This document shows positions 11,086 to 36,539 of a stretch of 64,000 nucleotides of DNA, in pieces (position 1 is the first letter of the stretch; the number at the start of each line of letters is the position of its first letter). This stretch comes from Colocasia esculenta. Lineage: Eukaryota; Streptophyta; Magnoliopsida; Alismatales; Araceae. The translations under genes were made by a program, and so were the position numbers. Below the pieces are notes generated by a model that worked only from the letters and a program-made list of their open reading frames with translations, was not told the origin of the DNA and ran no database searches. The stretch covers positions 72,580,042 through 72,644,041 of the forward strand of contig CM024759.1 in NCBI GenBank assembly GCA_014218235.1, given 5' to 3'.

Positions 11086-12365
11086 TTCTCGACGCTCAAT
11101 TTGGACTCCTAGTTTGAGCTCGACGCTCAATTTCATCTTAAGCAAGTTAGTTTAGTTTAAAAAGGAAGAATTTAGCTAGGTTTGAGGGTCCAAAATTAGA
11201 AATACTCATCCAATTGGCCTCCGGTTTGTTCCATCACGGTCGGGGCGATGATTGTGCCTTGTGGAAACTAACGGAGTTCAATTCGAACTCCCGGTTTGAG
11301 CTCGACGCTCAAAGTCACAATAAGCAAGTTAGTTTAGTTAAAAAAATGAAAAACTTAGGTTTGTGGGTACAAAATTAGAAATACTCGTCTGATTGGCCTC
11401 CGGTTTGTTCCAGCACGGTCGGGGCGATGAATGTGACTTGTGGAAACTTACGGAGTTCAATTCGGACTCCCGGTTTGAGCTCGACACTCAAAGTCACAAT
11501 AAACAAGTTAGTTTAGTTAAAAAATGAAAAACTTAGGTTTGTGGGTCCAAAATTAGAAATACTCATTCGATTGGCCTCCGATTTGTTCCAGCACGGTCGG
11601 GGCGATGAATGTGACTTGTGGAAACTTACGGAGTTCAATTCGGACTCCCGGTTTGAGCTCGACACTCAAAGTCACAATAAACAAGTTAGTTTAGTTAAAA
11701 AATGAAAAACTTAGGTTTGTGGGTCCAAAATTAGAAATACTCATTCGATTGGCCTCCGATTTGTTCCAGCACGGTCGGGACGATGAGTGTGACTTGTGGA
11801 AACTGGCGAAGTTCAATTCGGACTCCCGGTTTGAGCTCGAAGCTCAAAGTCACAATAAATAAATTAGTTTAGTTAAAAAATGAAAAACTTAGGTTGTGGG
11901 TCCAAAATTAGAAATACTCATCCGATTGGCCTGCGGTTTGTTCCAGCACGGTCGGGGCGATGAGTGTGATTTGTGAAAACTGACAGAGTTCAATTCGGAC
12001 TCCCGGTTTTAGCTTGACGCCTCAAACTTACATTAAGCAAGTTAGTTTAGATGAAAAATGAAGAACTTAGGTTTGGAAGTTCAAAATTAGAAATACTCAT
12101 CCGATTGGCCTCCGGTTTGTTCCAGCACGGTCGGGGCGATGAGTGTGACTTATGGAAACTAACGGAGTTCAATTCGGACTCCCGGTTTGAGCTCGACGCT
12201 CAAAGTCACAATAAACAAGTTAGTTTAGTTAAGAAATGAAAAACTTAGGTTTGTGGGTCCAAAATTAGAAATACTCATCCGATTGGCCTCCGGTTTGTTC
12301 CAGCACGGTCGGGGCGATGAGTGTGATTGTGGTAACTGCGGAGTTCAATTCGAACTCCCGATTTG
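11086..12365. repeat. Tandem array, about 178 bp x 7
   Basis: The landmark GAGCTCGACGCTCAA recurs, with changes, at 11116, 11298, 11477, 11655, 11833, 12010 and 12189, giving periods of 177-182 bp. Each unit contains a conserved GC-rich core CAGCACGGTCGGGGCGATGA and an AT-rich half (TAGTTTAGTTAAAAAATG). Units 3 and 4 are almost identical and the outer ones are more diverged, as expected from local duplication. No protein frame is maintained. Confidence 0.88.
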
Positions 12366-12537
12366 TGTGACAAAAATATATAGTGCGATCAAAATATTGA
12401 CCGAAAGTGAGTGAATAAAAATCTATGAAATTAAATAATTTATTGCTTATAATAGTATTTAATTTATGCTTCTAAAATAAGTTATTGCTTATAATAGTAT
12501 TTAATTTTAACTTATTATTGTTATATATGTATTGTAG

Positions 12538-12603
12538 GTTCCTTCATCGGGTGGAGTGGGAGGAGACGAGCACGAGGATGAAGACGAGGACGAGGATTCA
12601 TGA
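12538..12603 (+). pseudogene. Possible last exon of a CACTA-encoded protein
   Basis: After an ATTGTAG acceptor a 21-codon frame reads VPSSGGVGG, then DEHEDEDEDEDS, and stops. Plant En/Spm-type element proteins commonly end in a short acidic tail like this. It lies between the 178-bp array and the right subterminal repeats, where the 3' end of an element gene is expected. The acidic repeat alone is weak evidence. Confidence 0.4.
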
Positions 12604-12604
12604 T

Positions 12605-12990
12605 TTTCATTTCATTATTATTATTGTTCTAGACATTTTTATTATTGTTGTTGGCATTTTATTATTGTGATGTTGTGGATATTTTTATTATTATTGTGGA
12701 CATTTTATTATTCAGATGTTATGGACATTTTATTATTGTTGTGTTGTGGATATTTTTATTATTGTTGATGTTGTGGACAGTTTATTATTGTTGTGTTGTG
12801 GATATTTTTATTATTGTTGTATTGTAGACATTTTGATTATTTTTATCTTGTGGACATTTTATTATTGTTGTGGACAATTTTATTATTGTGATGTTGTGGA
12901 TAATTTTATTATTGTTGTGGATATTTTTGTTATTGTTGTGTTGTAGACATTTTCCTTGTGGATAATTATTATTGTTGAGGATATTGTTAT
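12605..12990. repeat. TTATTATTGTTGTGGACATT-type minisatellite
   Basis: Roughly ten irregular units of 30-45 bp built from TTATTATTGTTGTGGATATT run from just after the acidic exon to the right subterminal array. The Ile/Leu/Val-rich open frames here are low-complexity artefacts. Confidence 0.6.
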
Positions 12991-13044
12991 TTATTTTACG
13001 CAGGTTATTTTTCTAAAAATGAATATATTTAAAAAAATTAAAAA

Positions 13045-13440
13045 ATAGAGACCGATTAGTGACTGATTATAATCAGTCACTATTCGGTCCCTACTATTCA
13101 GTCACTATTCAGTCCCTATTTTAGGGACCGAATCAATTCAGTCCCTATTTAGGGATCGAAATGATTCGGTCCCTAAAATAGGGACCGAATAGGGACCGAA
13201 TCAGTTCGGTCACCATTAGGGACCGAACACATTCGGTCCCAATTCGGTCCCTAAAATAGGGACCGAACTATGACCGAATCATTCGGTCCCTATTTAATGA
13301 CCGAATAGGGACCGAATTCAGTCGGTCACAGATTTGTGACTATAAATTCTTCACCGACAAATTCGGTCACTATTCGGTCTCTGAGCTGTTTAGGGACCGA
13401 ATAGAGACCGAATATTTCGGTCTCTATTTCCGATTTTTCC
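13045..13440. repeat. Right subterminal repeat array of the CACTA element
   Basis: The same GGGACCGAATAG / CTATTCGGTCCC motifs as in the left array run up to the right terminus. They mirror the left end and support a single outer element from 3550 to 13447. Confidence 0.8.
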
Positions 13441-13677
13441 TGTAGTGCACGCCCCCGCGCCCACGCACGCCGCTCGCCCCGTACAGCTCCCCCAGGCCGG
13501 GCCGGACCGGGCCTGGGCCGGGCCTTAAAAATTCACCCCGGGCTGTGCCTCTTTTCTAAAAACTGGGCTTTTCTCTGGGCCTGGGCTGAGCCTGGACCTA
13601 TCATCTAGAAATCGGGCTGGATCTGCGGCAGACCAAACCCGGTCCAGGCCCGGCCCATTGACATCCCTAATGAGAAT

Positions 13678-16600
13678 GTCCAACTAGGATGAAATATATA
13701 TACACAGAGAAAAGTTGGGGTGCAGCAGTACAGCCCCGTCGCACATATCGTTGCCCGTTGGATGGCCATTCAAAAATCAATGTGCATTGCATGCGCCGCA
13801 AGCAAATGCAACACACTTTTTTTTTTTTGCTGGCCGTAATGAGGTGCTGCAGAGTCGCACTCTAGCACTTCTCTATATATACATACATATCTACACATGT
13901 ATATATACATATTTTACTATTTATATTTATATCTACTTGTGAGTACGACGTTGTAAAATAGAAACATTGTTTGCCATGTTCTTCATGTCGATTTCTCCAC
14001 ATATTAGTACGTACCACCATTTCTCCATATATTATACCAGGGAATGATGTTTGTATTGTTGTCTTGTGACCATCATGAACGTATTGTTGAAGATTATAAC
14101 AATTACAAGAATGTCCAATTAGGTCTCCAGTGCAACTATGGCTGATCGTTCTTAGGCTGCGAACCTTACCTAGAATATTCTATTTACACGAGGAAAAATA
14201 TATACTTTACTGAAAGAGGATTTTTAGAATAAAAGTCATGTGGATTGATGAAAAATGAATCCTATTAGTTGAGAGGACTTGACAAAAATTTTCTCTCTCT
14301 TCCATTAATCAATGAAATTGTTTTATTTTATAATTCACATTATTTTTATTGCAAAAATTCTCTTACGCCAAGTATTTAGAGTGTTACATATTTATGTCAC
14401 ACATTCATGCTTGCTGACACACAAGTCCTACCACCCACCTTTCATGTAACCATGAACCACTTTGGTAGGTGAATAAGGTTTCATAAAACTTTTTGTTAAT
14501 TAAGATAACTTCAAATTTGATTTTAATAATTTGGTTAAGAATAATTAGCTCTAATCTAATCTAATTGTCTGTGTGCTATTGTTCTTTGTCTTTCTATCAA
14601 AATAATTAGAACACAATTTAAACATGTTCGACCAAGTTAATTATCAAATGTAAAGAGTATGGTCCTCAGACTATCCTAACTTATATTACCCCAGAGTATT
14701 AATATGACCCTACAATAATAACTAGTAATACTGGACTCTCACAATTTGGATGTGCCATGAAAGGGATCCAGCATCCTTCTTCACTGGTGGCTCCTCCTTT
14801 TAGAGATCTCTATCCAAGTAAAAAAATATTTAGAATATATTTATATTAAGATAGATCAGAGATAGAGTGAAGATATATTCAGATATCCTCATTCTATTTT
14901 TGATCTATTTTAATATCAAATATATCTTTAAAATATCAAAGGTTCAAGTCTAACGACAGTCAAATTTTAAAATATTTAATGGCCAAGAAATACTTATTAT
15001 CTCTGTGCACTCCACTTATATCAAAATTAACATGGATTAATGAGAATTAACTTGATTGGTCTATGTAAGAGCAACATGATATAACAATGACAACGGATGG
15101 CGACGAATAATCAACAACCATCTTTCCTAAATTTACATTCTTATTCCCTCGCGAAAAATCTTCAACTTTTACTAACTATTTTAATTGAATAGACAAAGCA
15201 AATGTTGTTGTCCGATGGGACTTGAAAGTTGAAATGGGTCGGTCTGGTTGGACCTTCCACAGCTGCACCAATTTTTAGATTATAAAAGGACAAGAGTTGG
15301 ATTGAGTGTACGTATAGGAGATTAGGATTGCAGCCATGTCTTTTTGTGGCCCATCAGTGGGCGTTGGTAGTGGTTAATAAGTGTATATTTGGTAGAGGTT
15401 AAATAGGGGATAAGAGTTAAGTTAATTTTATTTTACATTTGATGTTTAAAAAATAAAGATAAATATAATTTAAGTATTTTAAGATAATTTATCTTATTTT
15501 TTTGTGGGATAACTTATCTTCATTTTCTACATCCATTTTTTTTCCTCCAAATCACCTATTTTTTTCGGTGAGATAATTTACGTTGTACTTCTTAGTTATC
15601 GGCCCTGAATATCAATCATGTGACGAGAGATCAAGAGACGACCAAAAGTAAAAATAAAAGTTCTATCCTCACACTAACCATTTTCTACCAAACAAAGAAT
15701 ATGGTTATCTTCAATAATTTATTACTAAAAATATCAAATAAGAGGTGAATTATAAATGAGGATAATATATCTCCAAATTAATTTACTTTCATTTCTTTTT
15801 TTTAATCCCATACCAAACAGGGAGATGACAAACCGGGTAGAGTTGCAACCAATTCTTAGATTAACCTATTTTGCAGCCACTCCTCGATATAGTTTAGAGT
15901 CTTTAGACTGTCTCTTCTCATTCTTTTGTCTTCTTCCCAAAAGGTCATAACATTCTCACAAACGTGGGCTGCCAAGCAAGTCCCCATCCTATGTGAGAAT
16001 GATGCTGCAGCATTCTTATCCAGGATTCTTGCACTGGGCCATCCCATGTTACTAGCTAGTCCTAATTTAGAGAAATTTTTGATCTGAATTAATTGATAAA
16101 TAGTAAGAAAAGAACCACCTGCACAGATCTATTGATATATGTGAGATTAATGGGACGGTTGTGGGTCTCCTGCCTATGGACATTCATTGGTTTCATGTAA
16201 GCTAATGGGAGGCAACTCCGTCCCCCTTACTTAAATATATATGTAACAAAAAGATAATAAAAGAAAAAATATGTGAATTCCATCATGTGATTAATGGATT
16301 ATTTACATTTTTTAAAAATTTTTTTAATAAAACCCAAAACTACCATGTGTCAAAGCTGGTGACTATTTTTATGATTAGAAATAGCTTTATGATTATTCTC
16401 TTAATTAAAAAAAAACCTTCCATCAACAACAGAAGGATTTGTAACAATTTGCAGCGAGTATAATTACTCTTCCTTTAAATATTGATATTAAGGATATTTC
16501 ACTGGACAAAGATTAAAACTTTAAAAACCTTTTATTAAAGATTATTTATTACTCTAGTACCCCACTCAATAATCTGGTTTGAAAATTCTCATTGACCACT

Positions 16601-16724
16601 CCACTCACCGATAAAAGAAATGTAAAGTGCCTCCACTAAGGAAAGGGTACGATCACATGATTGCATAGCTTCTAACAGAAACATATATACAATACATATC
16701 AATATTTATATGTTTATATATAAT
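13678..16724. other. Intergenic AT-rich region upstream of the kinase gene
   Basis: No gene was found. Two candidate small elements lie inside. The first is the hairpin at 14826-14938. The second is a possible MITE at about 15382-15826, whose ends ATTTGGTAGAGGTTAAA and (reverse) GTTTGGTATGGGATTAAA resemble each other, without a convincing target duplication. The rest is unique-looking AT-rich sequence. Confidence 0.4.
14826..14938. repeat. Long near-perfect hairpin (MITE-like or small-RNA precursor-like)
   Basis: The arm ATATTTATATTAAGATAGAT...AGTGAAGATAT pairs with the following ATATCCTCATTCTATTTTTG...AATATCAAATATATC, leaving only a few bases of loop near 14880. The stem is about 50 bp with scattered mismatches. 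This fits a compact foldback MITE; a miRNA-like precursor is possible but unsupported. Confidence 0.5.
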
Positions 16725-17152
16725 AGTGAGAATTAATAATTACTGCCGGTAGAAGACAAACATTATTTTCAATCCTTGACAAATTTGTCAGCACCACATG
16801 ATTTTTATTTTTTGCGAGGTTTATTTTTAGGTCTCTCCTATATAACTATGTAAGTTATGTAATTATTTAAATATATAATTTGTACTTCACTGATTATGTG
16901 AGTTACATAATTATGTAAGTACTTCATAATTATGTAAATATATAACTAGTGAAGTACAAGTTACATACTTACATAATTACATAACTTATATATTTACATA
17001 ATTTATATATTTACATACTTACATGGTTGGTTATACAGGGAGGACCTAAAAACAAGTCTTACAAAAAATAAATATTATGCAGTGTTAGAAAATTTGATAG
17101 AGATTAAAAAATAATATCAATTCTCTACTATAGAATAATTATTAATTCTCCC
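16725..17152. mobile_element. 428-bp MITE with 8-bp TSD, just upstream of the kinase gene
   Basis: The two halves are imperfect inverted repeats along nearly the whole length (outer ends GAGAATTAATAATTA in inverted orientation; inner blocks TTTTTAGGTCTCTCCTATAT and its relative near 17030). The element is flanked by a perfect TATATAAT on both sides (16717-16724 and 17153-17160). An 8-bp duplication suggests a hAT-type mobiliser, although the duplicated bases are low-complexity. Its right end lies about 970 bp upstream of the kinase start codon. Confidence 0.6.
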
Positions 17153-17639
17153 TATATAATGACGTTAAAAAAAGCATGTGATGTAGTAACATTCCTTACG
17201 ACCAGCATGGTACAGAGGCTTGAAACTTCTTGTATCGTGTCAAGCCCGGAAACCTCTCCTCCTCTGAAACTTCTCGGAGCACTGCATGCCTTGTCATGAG
17301 CCCTTGTACTTGCCGTGCACGAATCCCATATTCCACAAAATCCCACTGAAAACGAGTAGAGACCATTCGTACATAGGAGGTCAGGAGGTGTTCTTCCTCG
17401 TCTCCACAGTCCCGTCCACTCCACGGTTGCTGACAAGAGGAAAGTGGGGGAGAAGAAGAAGATGAGTAGAAGACAGAGGAGAGAAGAGGAGGAGGTGGGT
17501 AAACTCGACAGGTGAAGCGTGCCTGCGTCGTTGTAGGCGGTCCCAGAACAAAAAGAAGAAGAGTATTTTCTGAAAGACACGCCAACGAGGAAACGTGTTG
17601 CTCGTGTGAAGGGTCCTATGCCTACAGGTGAAGAAAGAC

Positions 17640-18124
17640 GGTCTCTGTTTCTCTCCTTCATCCCCCCCTCTCTCTGTATACATACTCTCTTCCAGGGTCT
17701 CGAGTCGCTAGACAATCGAAATCACTCGTAAATGTCCGGGAACAGATTCAGCTGGAGGAAAGCTGATCTGGGTCTGTCTCGGAAGCTTGAATCCTGGCAT
17801 TCATCTTGTTAAAGGTATACTTTTTTTTTGTTGCCGATATTTAACAAGGAAGTCTATTTAAAAAAAATCCCAACTTTGATTTTGTTGACACTTCTGGTTT
17901 GCGAATCGTGTGCTTCTGTTTTTGATGTTATCTCGGCAAACGGTCCTGCTTTGGGTTTCTTCTGCTGGTTTGCAAATAGTACTCTCCGTTTTTTGATGAA
18001 CCTCTGCAAACAGACCTGATTTGCGTTGCTCTACGTGTTGGGTTTTACCAAGGAATTAAGCTAAATGTGCCAAGCTTGAGTTGGGAAGAACGAGGTTTCT
18101 GCGTTCTGCAACTGCAAGGAAGGG
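17640..18124 (+). promoter_or_regulatory. Probable 5' leader of the CDPK gene with a leader intron
   Basis: GC content rises here and a CT-rich stretch (17640-17700) resembles a plant transcription-start/leader region. A donor-like AAAG|gtatac at 17814/17815 followed by a T-run, and an acceptor-like CTGCAAG|G at 18118/18119, suggest a leader intron of about 304 bp. No unambiguous TATA box was identified and the start site is not fixed. Confidence 0.35.
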
Positions 18125-33189
<15,065 letters not shown>

Positions 33190-34428
33190 GTAATCTTTTT
33201 CAAAGCTACTGGAGCCATGTGTTATGATCTTGATGCGGTATTACTTGCATTGGACCGCGAGTATTGAAGTAACGGAAGATATTCTTCATGGGTTTGTTTT
33301 TCTTAATCATGGGCATCGCTCTTGATCTTGGCATCGTTATGTAAATAGTTCTGTCGTCTGTTTCCAAGATCCCTTGACGGAGATAAAATAAGAAGTTCAT
33401 TGGAGCAGCCATTAAGCTACTGCAGCTTGGTTCTTGCTATACAATTTAAACTTAGGAATTGACCCCAATTTAAGATTGCATTCAAATGGTAGTCAAAAAG
33501 TTGTTTCAAGTTTCAGATTTAAGGAGAATTTTTCAATCTGTATATCCTTGTCTCTATGCCATTGTCCGAAAATGTACTTTTTGGAATTTCAGAGGAGTAC
33601 AAATGACATCATTATGGGGCAGCTTGTCTATTCTTTGAATTTTACGTATAGAATGACTCGTGATGCAGCATCAGTGAAGGAGTCCGGATGAGGAGCTGAT
33701 ATAACTACTACATTTACGACACTTAACATTCTCTGTGCAGGTCCTAACAAATGTTGTAACAAGTGAAATTATGTAAAGCATGAACGATGAGAAAAGAAAA
33801 AAAAAAGAGTAAAACTAACCAATTATATTTATGAAAATAATGAATGAAAAGGGGCGGCGAAAATTTCTTATCATATTTCTAAAGTTGTATGTGGACCAGT
33901 CAAATGTGTTCCATGATCACTACATTTGCTCGATTTTATTGGTTTATCTTTAGAGAAGTATACATTTTCCAGTTTGAAAGTGCTCAAAAGGCTATTGAAG
34001 GTTAGTTTTTCAAGTACATGATGCCACCTCAAATCCAAGGATGCTCAGCCCACAATCTTACATGGAAAGTTCTTCAATATGACAACTCTTATTTAAAAAT
34101 CTGTGCAGAAAAGATGCCAAAAAATAGTAAAGTTTATTGGTCTTCCGTTTGGTAAACAGGCTTATTGTAATCTCAAACAAGGGAACGGTGGTGATATCTC
34201 AAATAGGATCAGGGTAATTGAGTCAACAAGATTTTAAGATTGAAATATCCATCCCTTCCAACACTAATATATGAAGAACTTTTCAATAGAAAAAAAGAAT
34301 TGAAACAAAATAAAAATAGGTTACAAGATTAAGATTATGATTTTTGGTTTAAATTTGAATAAAAGAAAACGATGTTGAAATCTTAGATGCAGATTCCCTA
34401 TAGTGTGAACAAAACAGATTAAAAAAAA
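33190..34428. other. CDPK 3' untranslated region and downstream spacer
   Basis: The stop codon TAG at 33187-33189 is followed by typical plant 3' sequence to perhaps 33450-33750. No single poly(A) signal stands out. The remainder to 34428 is AT-rich with no recognised gene. Confidence 0.35.
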
Positions 34429-34606
34429 GGGAAATGCTGTATACCTGTGCGCCCGGGCAAATGATTTGCCCGGGTGCCGGACCAGGGCGCGCCGCATTAG
34501 GTGTTGCCGGGGCGCTGCTGGGCGACCGGGTGTCCAGTGCGGGCGCATCCTGACCCGGCGCCCGGGCAAATTATTTGCCGAGCACCCGAACGCCAAGCAT
34601 TACTCT
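34429..34606. mobile_element. Small GC-rich foldback MITE
   Basis: A 178-bp GC-rich island in AT-rich DNA has inverted ends (GGGAAATGCT at the left, AGAGTAATGCT at the right in reverse), and GCCCGGGCAAAT blocks near each end. The left block CCCGGGCAAAT-G-ATTTGCCCGGG is itself a perfect palindrome. Both sides are flanked by exactly eight A residues (34421-34428 and 34607-34614), consistent with, but not proof of, an 8-bp duplication. Confidence 0.6.
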
Positions 34607-34923
34607 AAAAAAAATTGAGCTTCTTGCAGATGAAAAATAATACATGGCAGCAACAATAATGAACTCTAAATTGGCAAAATTGGGTGTCTCAAAGAAGTTA
34701 AATAACCAGGCACTTTTTAACTCTGGCCAATAGTGTGTCACTGCAAATATGTCACAACAGATCAATCCCGCATAATATAGATTAGCCCATGCACTCGTAA
34801 CTTAGGGTGAGTGTAGCAACAAAATCTTAGGAAAGAACATAACCTTTCTATGAACATCCAATTTGTGTATATTTGTCATTGTTTCATACATATATTGTAA
34901 CGATCATGAGTACATAAATCAAT

Positions 34924-34926
<3 letters not shown>

Positions 34927-34991
<65 letters not shown>
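34927..34991. repeat. (GA)n microsatellite
   Basis: About 32 uninterrupted GA dinucleotides. The Arg-Glu open frame crossing it is an artefact. Confidence 0.95.
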
Positions 34992-34995
<4 letters not shown>

Positions 34996-35368
34996 ATATT
35001 AGTTCTTCAGTCCTTTCTCACAGGCAACATATTATTTTCCTCTCCAATTGTGCTTAAAAGAGTTGAAACGGATGGAAAATAGGGGAACTCTTGACATGAG
35101 CCATAATTAAATTCTCGAAGAATGATCAGAATAGGCACTAATTAGATTCCACTCTTAAAAGAGCTGAGATTATTGAATGGAATAGAACGTGTCATTCTCT
35201 GTTCAAATAATTTTAGCTGGATAACTACTTGCCAACAATAACGAACCAAGCTTCATAGAGTAGTGTTTCATTGAAACCATCTAGTCATATAATTATATAA
35301 CTTCTATCAAATGTATATTAGTGGCAAGGATTGTATCAAAATATGTTTTAAAAAATGAGAAATACTTA

Positions 35369-36018
35369 GGGTCTGTTTGTTTAATCGTAAAACACCACTC
35401 AGGAAAAGTTTTTCAGGAAAAGTTCATGCTTTAAGTCATTTGTTATCATGTAAAAATAAAATATGTAAAATAAAATCCATAAAATTCTGGATTTCTGCAT
35501 CCGCGCGGAAAAGGCGGATGCCGTTTTCCAAATGGTGCTGCTGCGCCATTTCACCCATGTGCACTATTCCTTCAACATGAATTTTTATTTTTTTTTTCTA
35601 CTTATTTAAATAATATTTTTCAAATTTAATTATTTCTCAATAGTTAATTTATTTTTACTTTTTTATTAAAATATATTTAGAATATTATTCATTCAAATTA
35701 CATTTTTATTTTATTTCTCCAACTTTAAATTATCTTTGTCAAAATTACTTATTTTTCATTAGTTGTTTAATTTTATTTTATTTTTAAAAATATTAAAAAA
35801 ATAAAATAAAATAAAATTAAAAATGATGAATAGTGTTAGTACACAAGGAATATATGACTCTCTCTCATTTGAGTAGATCATAAGATCTCATATCCTTTCA
35901 TACAACTTTATACTTTCCTAACAACCAAATACACAATTACGTTATCATTTTCACGGAAAAGTTATTCCGTGGAAAATTATTTCCCTATGAAACTGTTTTA
36001 CATACAACCAATGGACCC
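35369..36018. mobile_element. PIF/Harbinger-like MITE, copy 1
   Basis: The left end GGGTCTGTTTGTTTAATCGT and the right end in reverse GGGTCCATTGGTTGTATGTA are related terminal repeats. Perfect 3-bp TTA duplications flank the element (35366-35368, 36019-36021). TTA/TAA target duplication and GGG-starting ends fit PIF/Harbinger. A second diverged copy lies at 39217-39860. No transposase is present. Confidence 0.68.
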
Positions 36019-36021
36019 TTA

Positions 36022-36539
36022 GTCTCCATCGAAATGTTGTGGATTGTGTGACAAATAATTTTATAGTTGAAAAACAGAGATAAAGAGAAATATATTTTAT
36101 CAAACTTTCAACTAATGACATTACTTGTGAGTCAATTCACATCATTTTTTTACCCTCTTTAGAGACCACTAAACATTTATTTTAAAAAAGATATCTGAAA
36201 AATGAAATAGTTTGACAGCATTCTTAACTGATATTATTATACGTGTGTTTATAGCTGGAAGGCGATTGAGTCAAGGCCCAGGCAACTGCAAAACTATCTT
36301 TTTTTCTTGGGCAATTAATTATAGGTCTTTATCGGATGAGGGGACTTATTTCTTGGTCCCTATAAAAAATGTCTCAAATAGTCTCTCTTTTTGGTAGACT
36401 TTATCAATCAATTCTTAACAAGACAGTTAATTTTTATCTTCTATTTTTTCTTTGTTTTTCTCTTGTGTCTATTTTTGTGCCATCAGATACGTATGACCAT
36501 TGTGTTCATATTTTAACAACACTTAAAATCTAAATTCTA
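36022..36539. other. Intergenic, no feature recognised
   Basis: The sequence is AT-rich with short open frames only. Confidence 0.4.

Larger units (their letters stand above)
3550..13447. mobile_element. CACTA (En/Spm-type) element, non-autonomous, carrying host gene fragments
   Basis: The left end is CACTACAACAAAAAGCGCAT and the right end read in reverse is CACTACAGGAAAAATCGGAA, which are CACTA-type termini. Both ends are followed by dense subterminal repeats of GGGACCGAATAG type in both orientations, a hallmark of this superfamily. No TNP2-like transposase reading frame is seen in the 9.9 kb; only a possible terminal exon of an element gene remains (12538-12603). The interior carries tandem arrays and fragments of a kinesin-14, a DUF547 and an Alba gene, and at least two further CACTA-like termini (5520 and 6004). 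The 3-bp target duplication is not clean (cgt on the left, cac on the right). Confidence 0.75.
3187..13669. mobile_element. hAT-like element split by a CACTA insertion
   Basis: The left end reads TAGGGATGTCAATTGGACCG and the right end, on the reverse strand, reads TAGGGATGTCAATGGGCCGG, so the first 13 bases are identical inverted repeats. The flanks are atgggaat (3179-3186) and atgagaat (13670-13677), an 8-bp target duplication with one mismatch, as expected for hAT transposition. Sequence inside both ends is rich in GGGCCGG/CCCGGCC. Without the inner insertion the element would be about 585 bp with no transposase, so it is a MITE-sized non-autonomous copy. The proline-rich open frames at 3192-3660 are a by-product of its GC-rich sequence. 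Confidence 0.72.

Noticed and set aside
11086..12365. The regular 178-bp array as a CRISPR-like locus
   Set aside because: Whole units repeat without distinct spacers, the genome is a plant nuclear one, and the array sits in a CACTA element.
12485..12946. Hydrophobic Ile/Leu/Val-rich frames resembling membrane proteins
   Set aside because: They are translations of a TTATTATTGTTGTGG minisatellite; only the short acidic frame 12538-12603 was kept as a possible exon.
17152..17715. 187-codon minus-strand frame upstream of the kinase
   Set aside because: It overlaps the leader of the CDPK on the opposite strand, has low-complexity Ser/Pro/Leu content and shows no domain.
34863..35057. Arg-Glu repeat frame
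   Set aside because: It is a direct translation of the (GA)n microsatellite.
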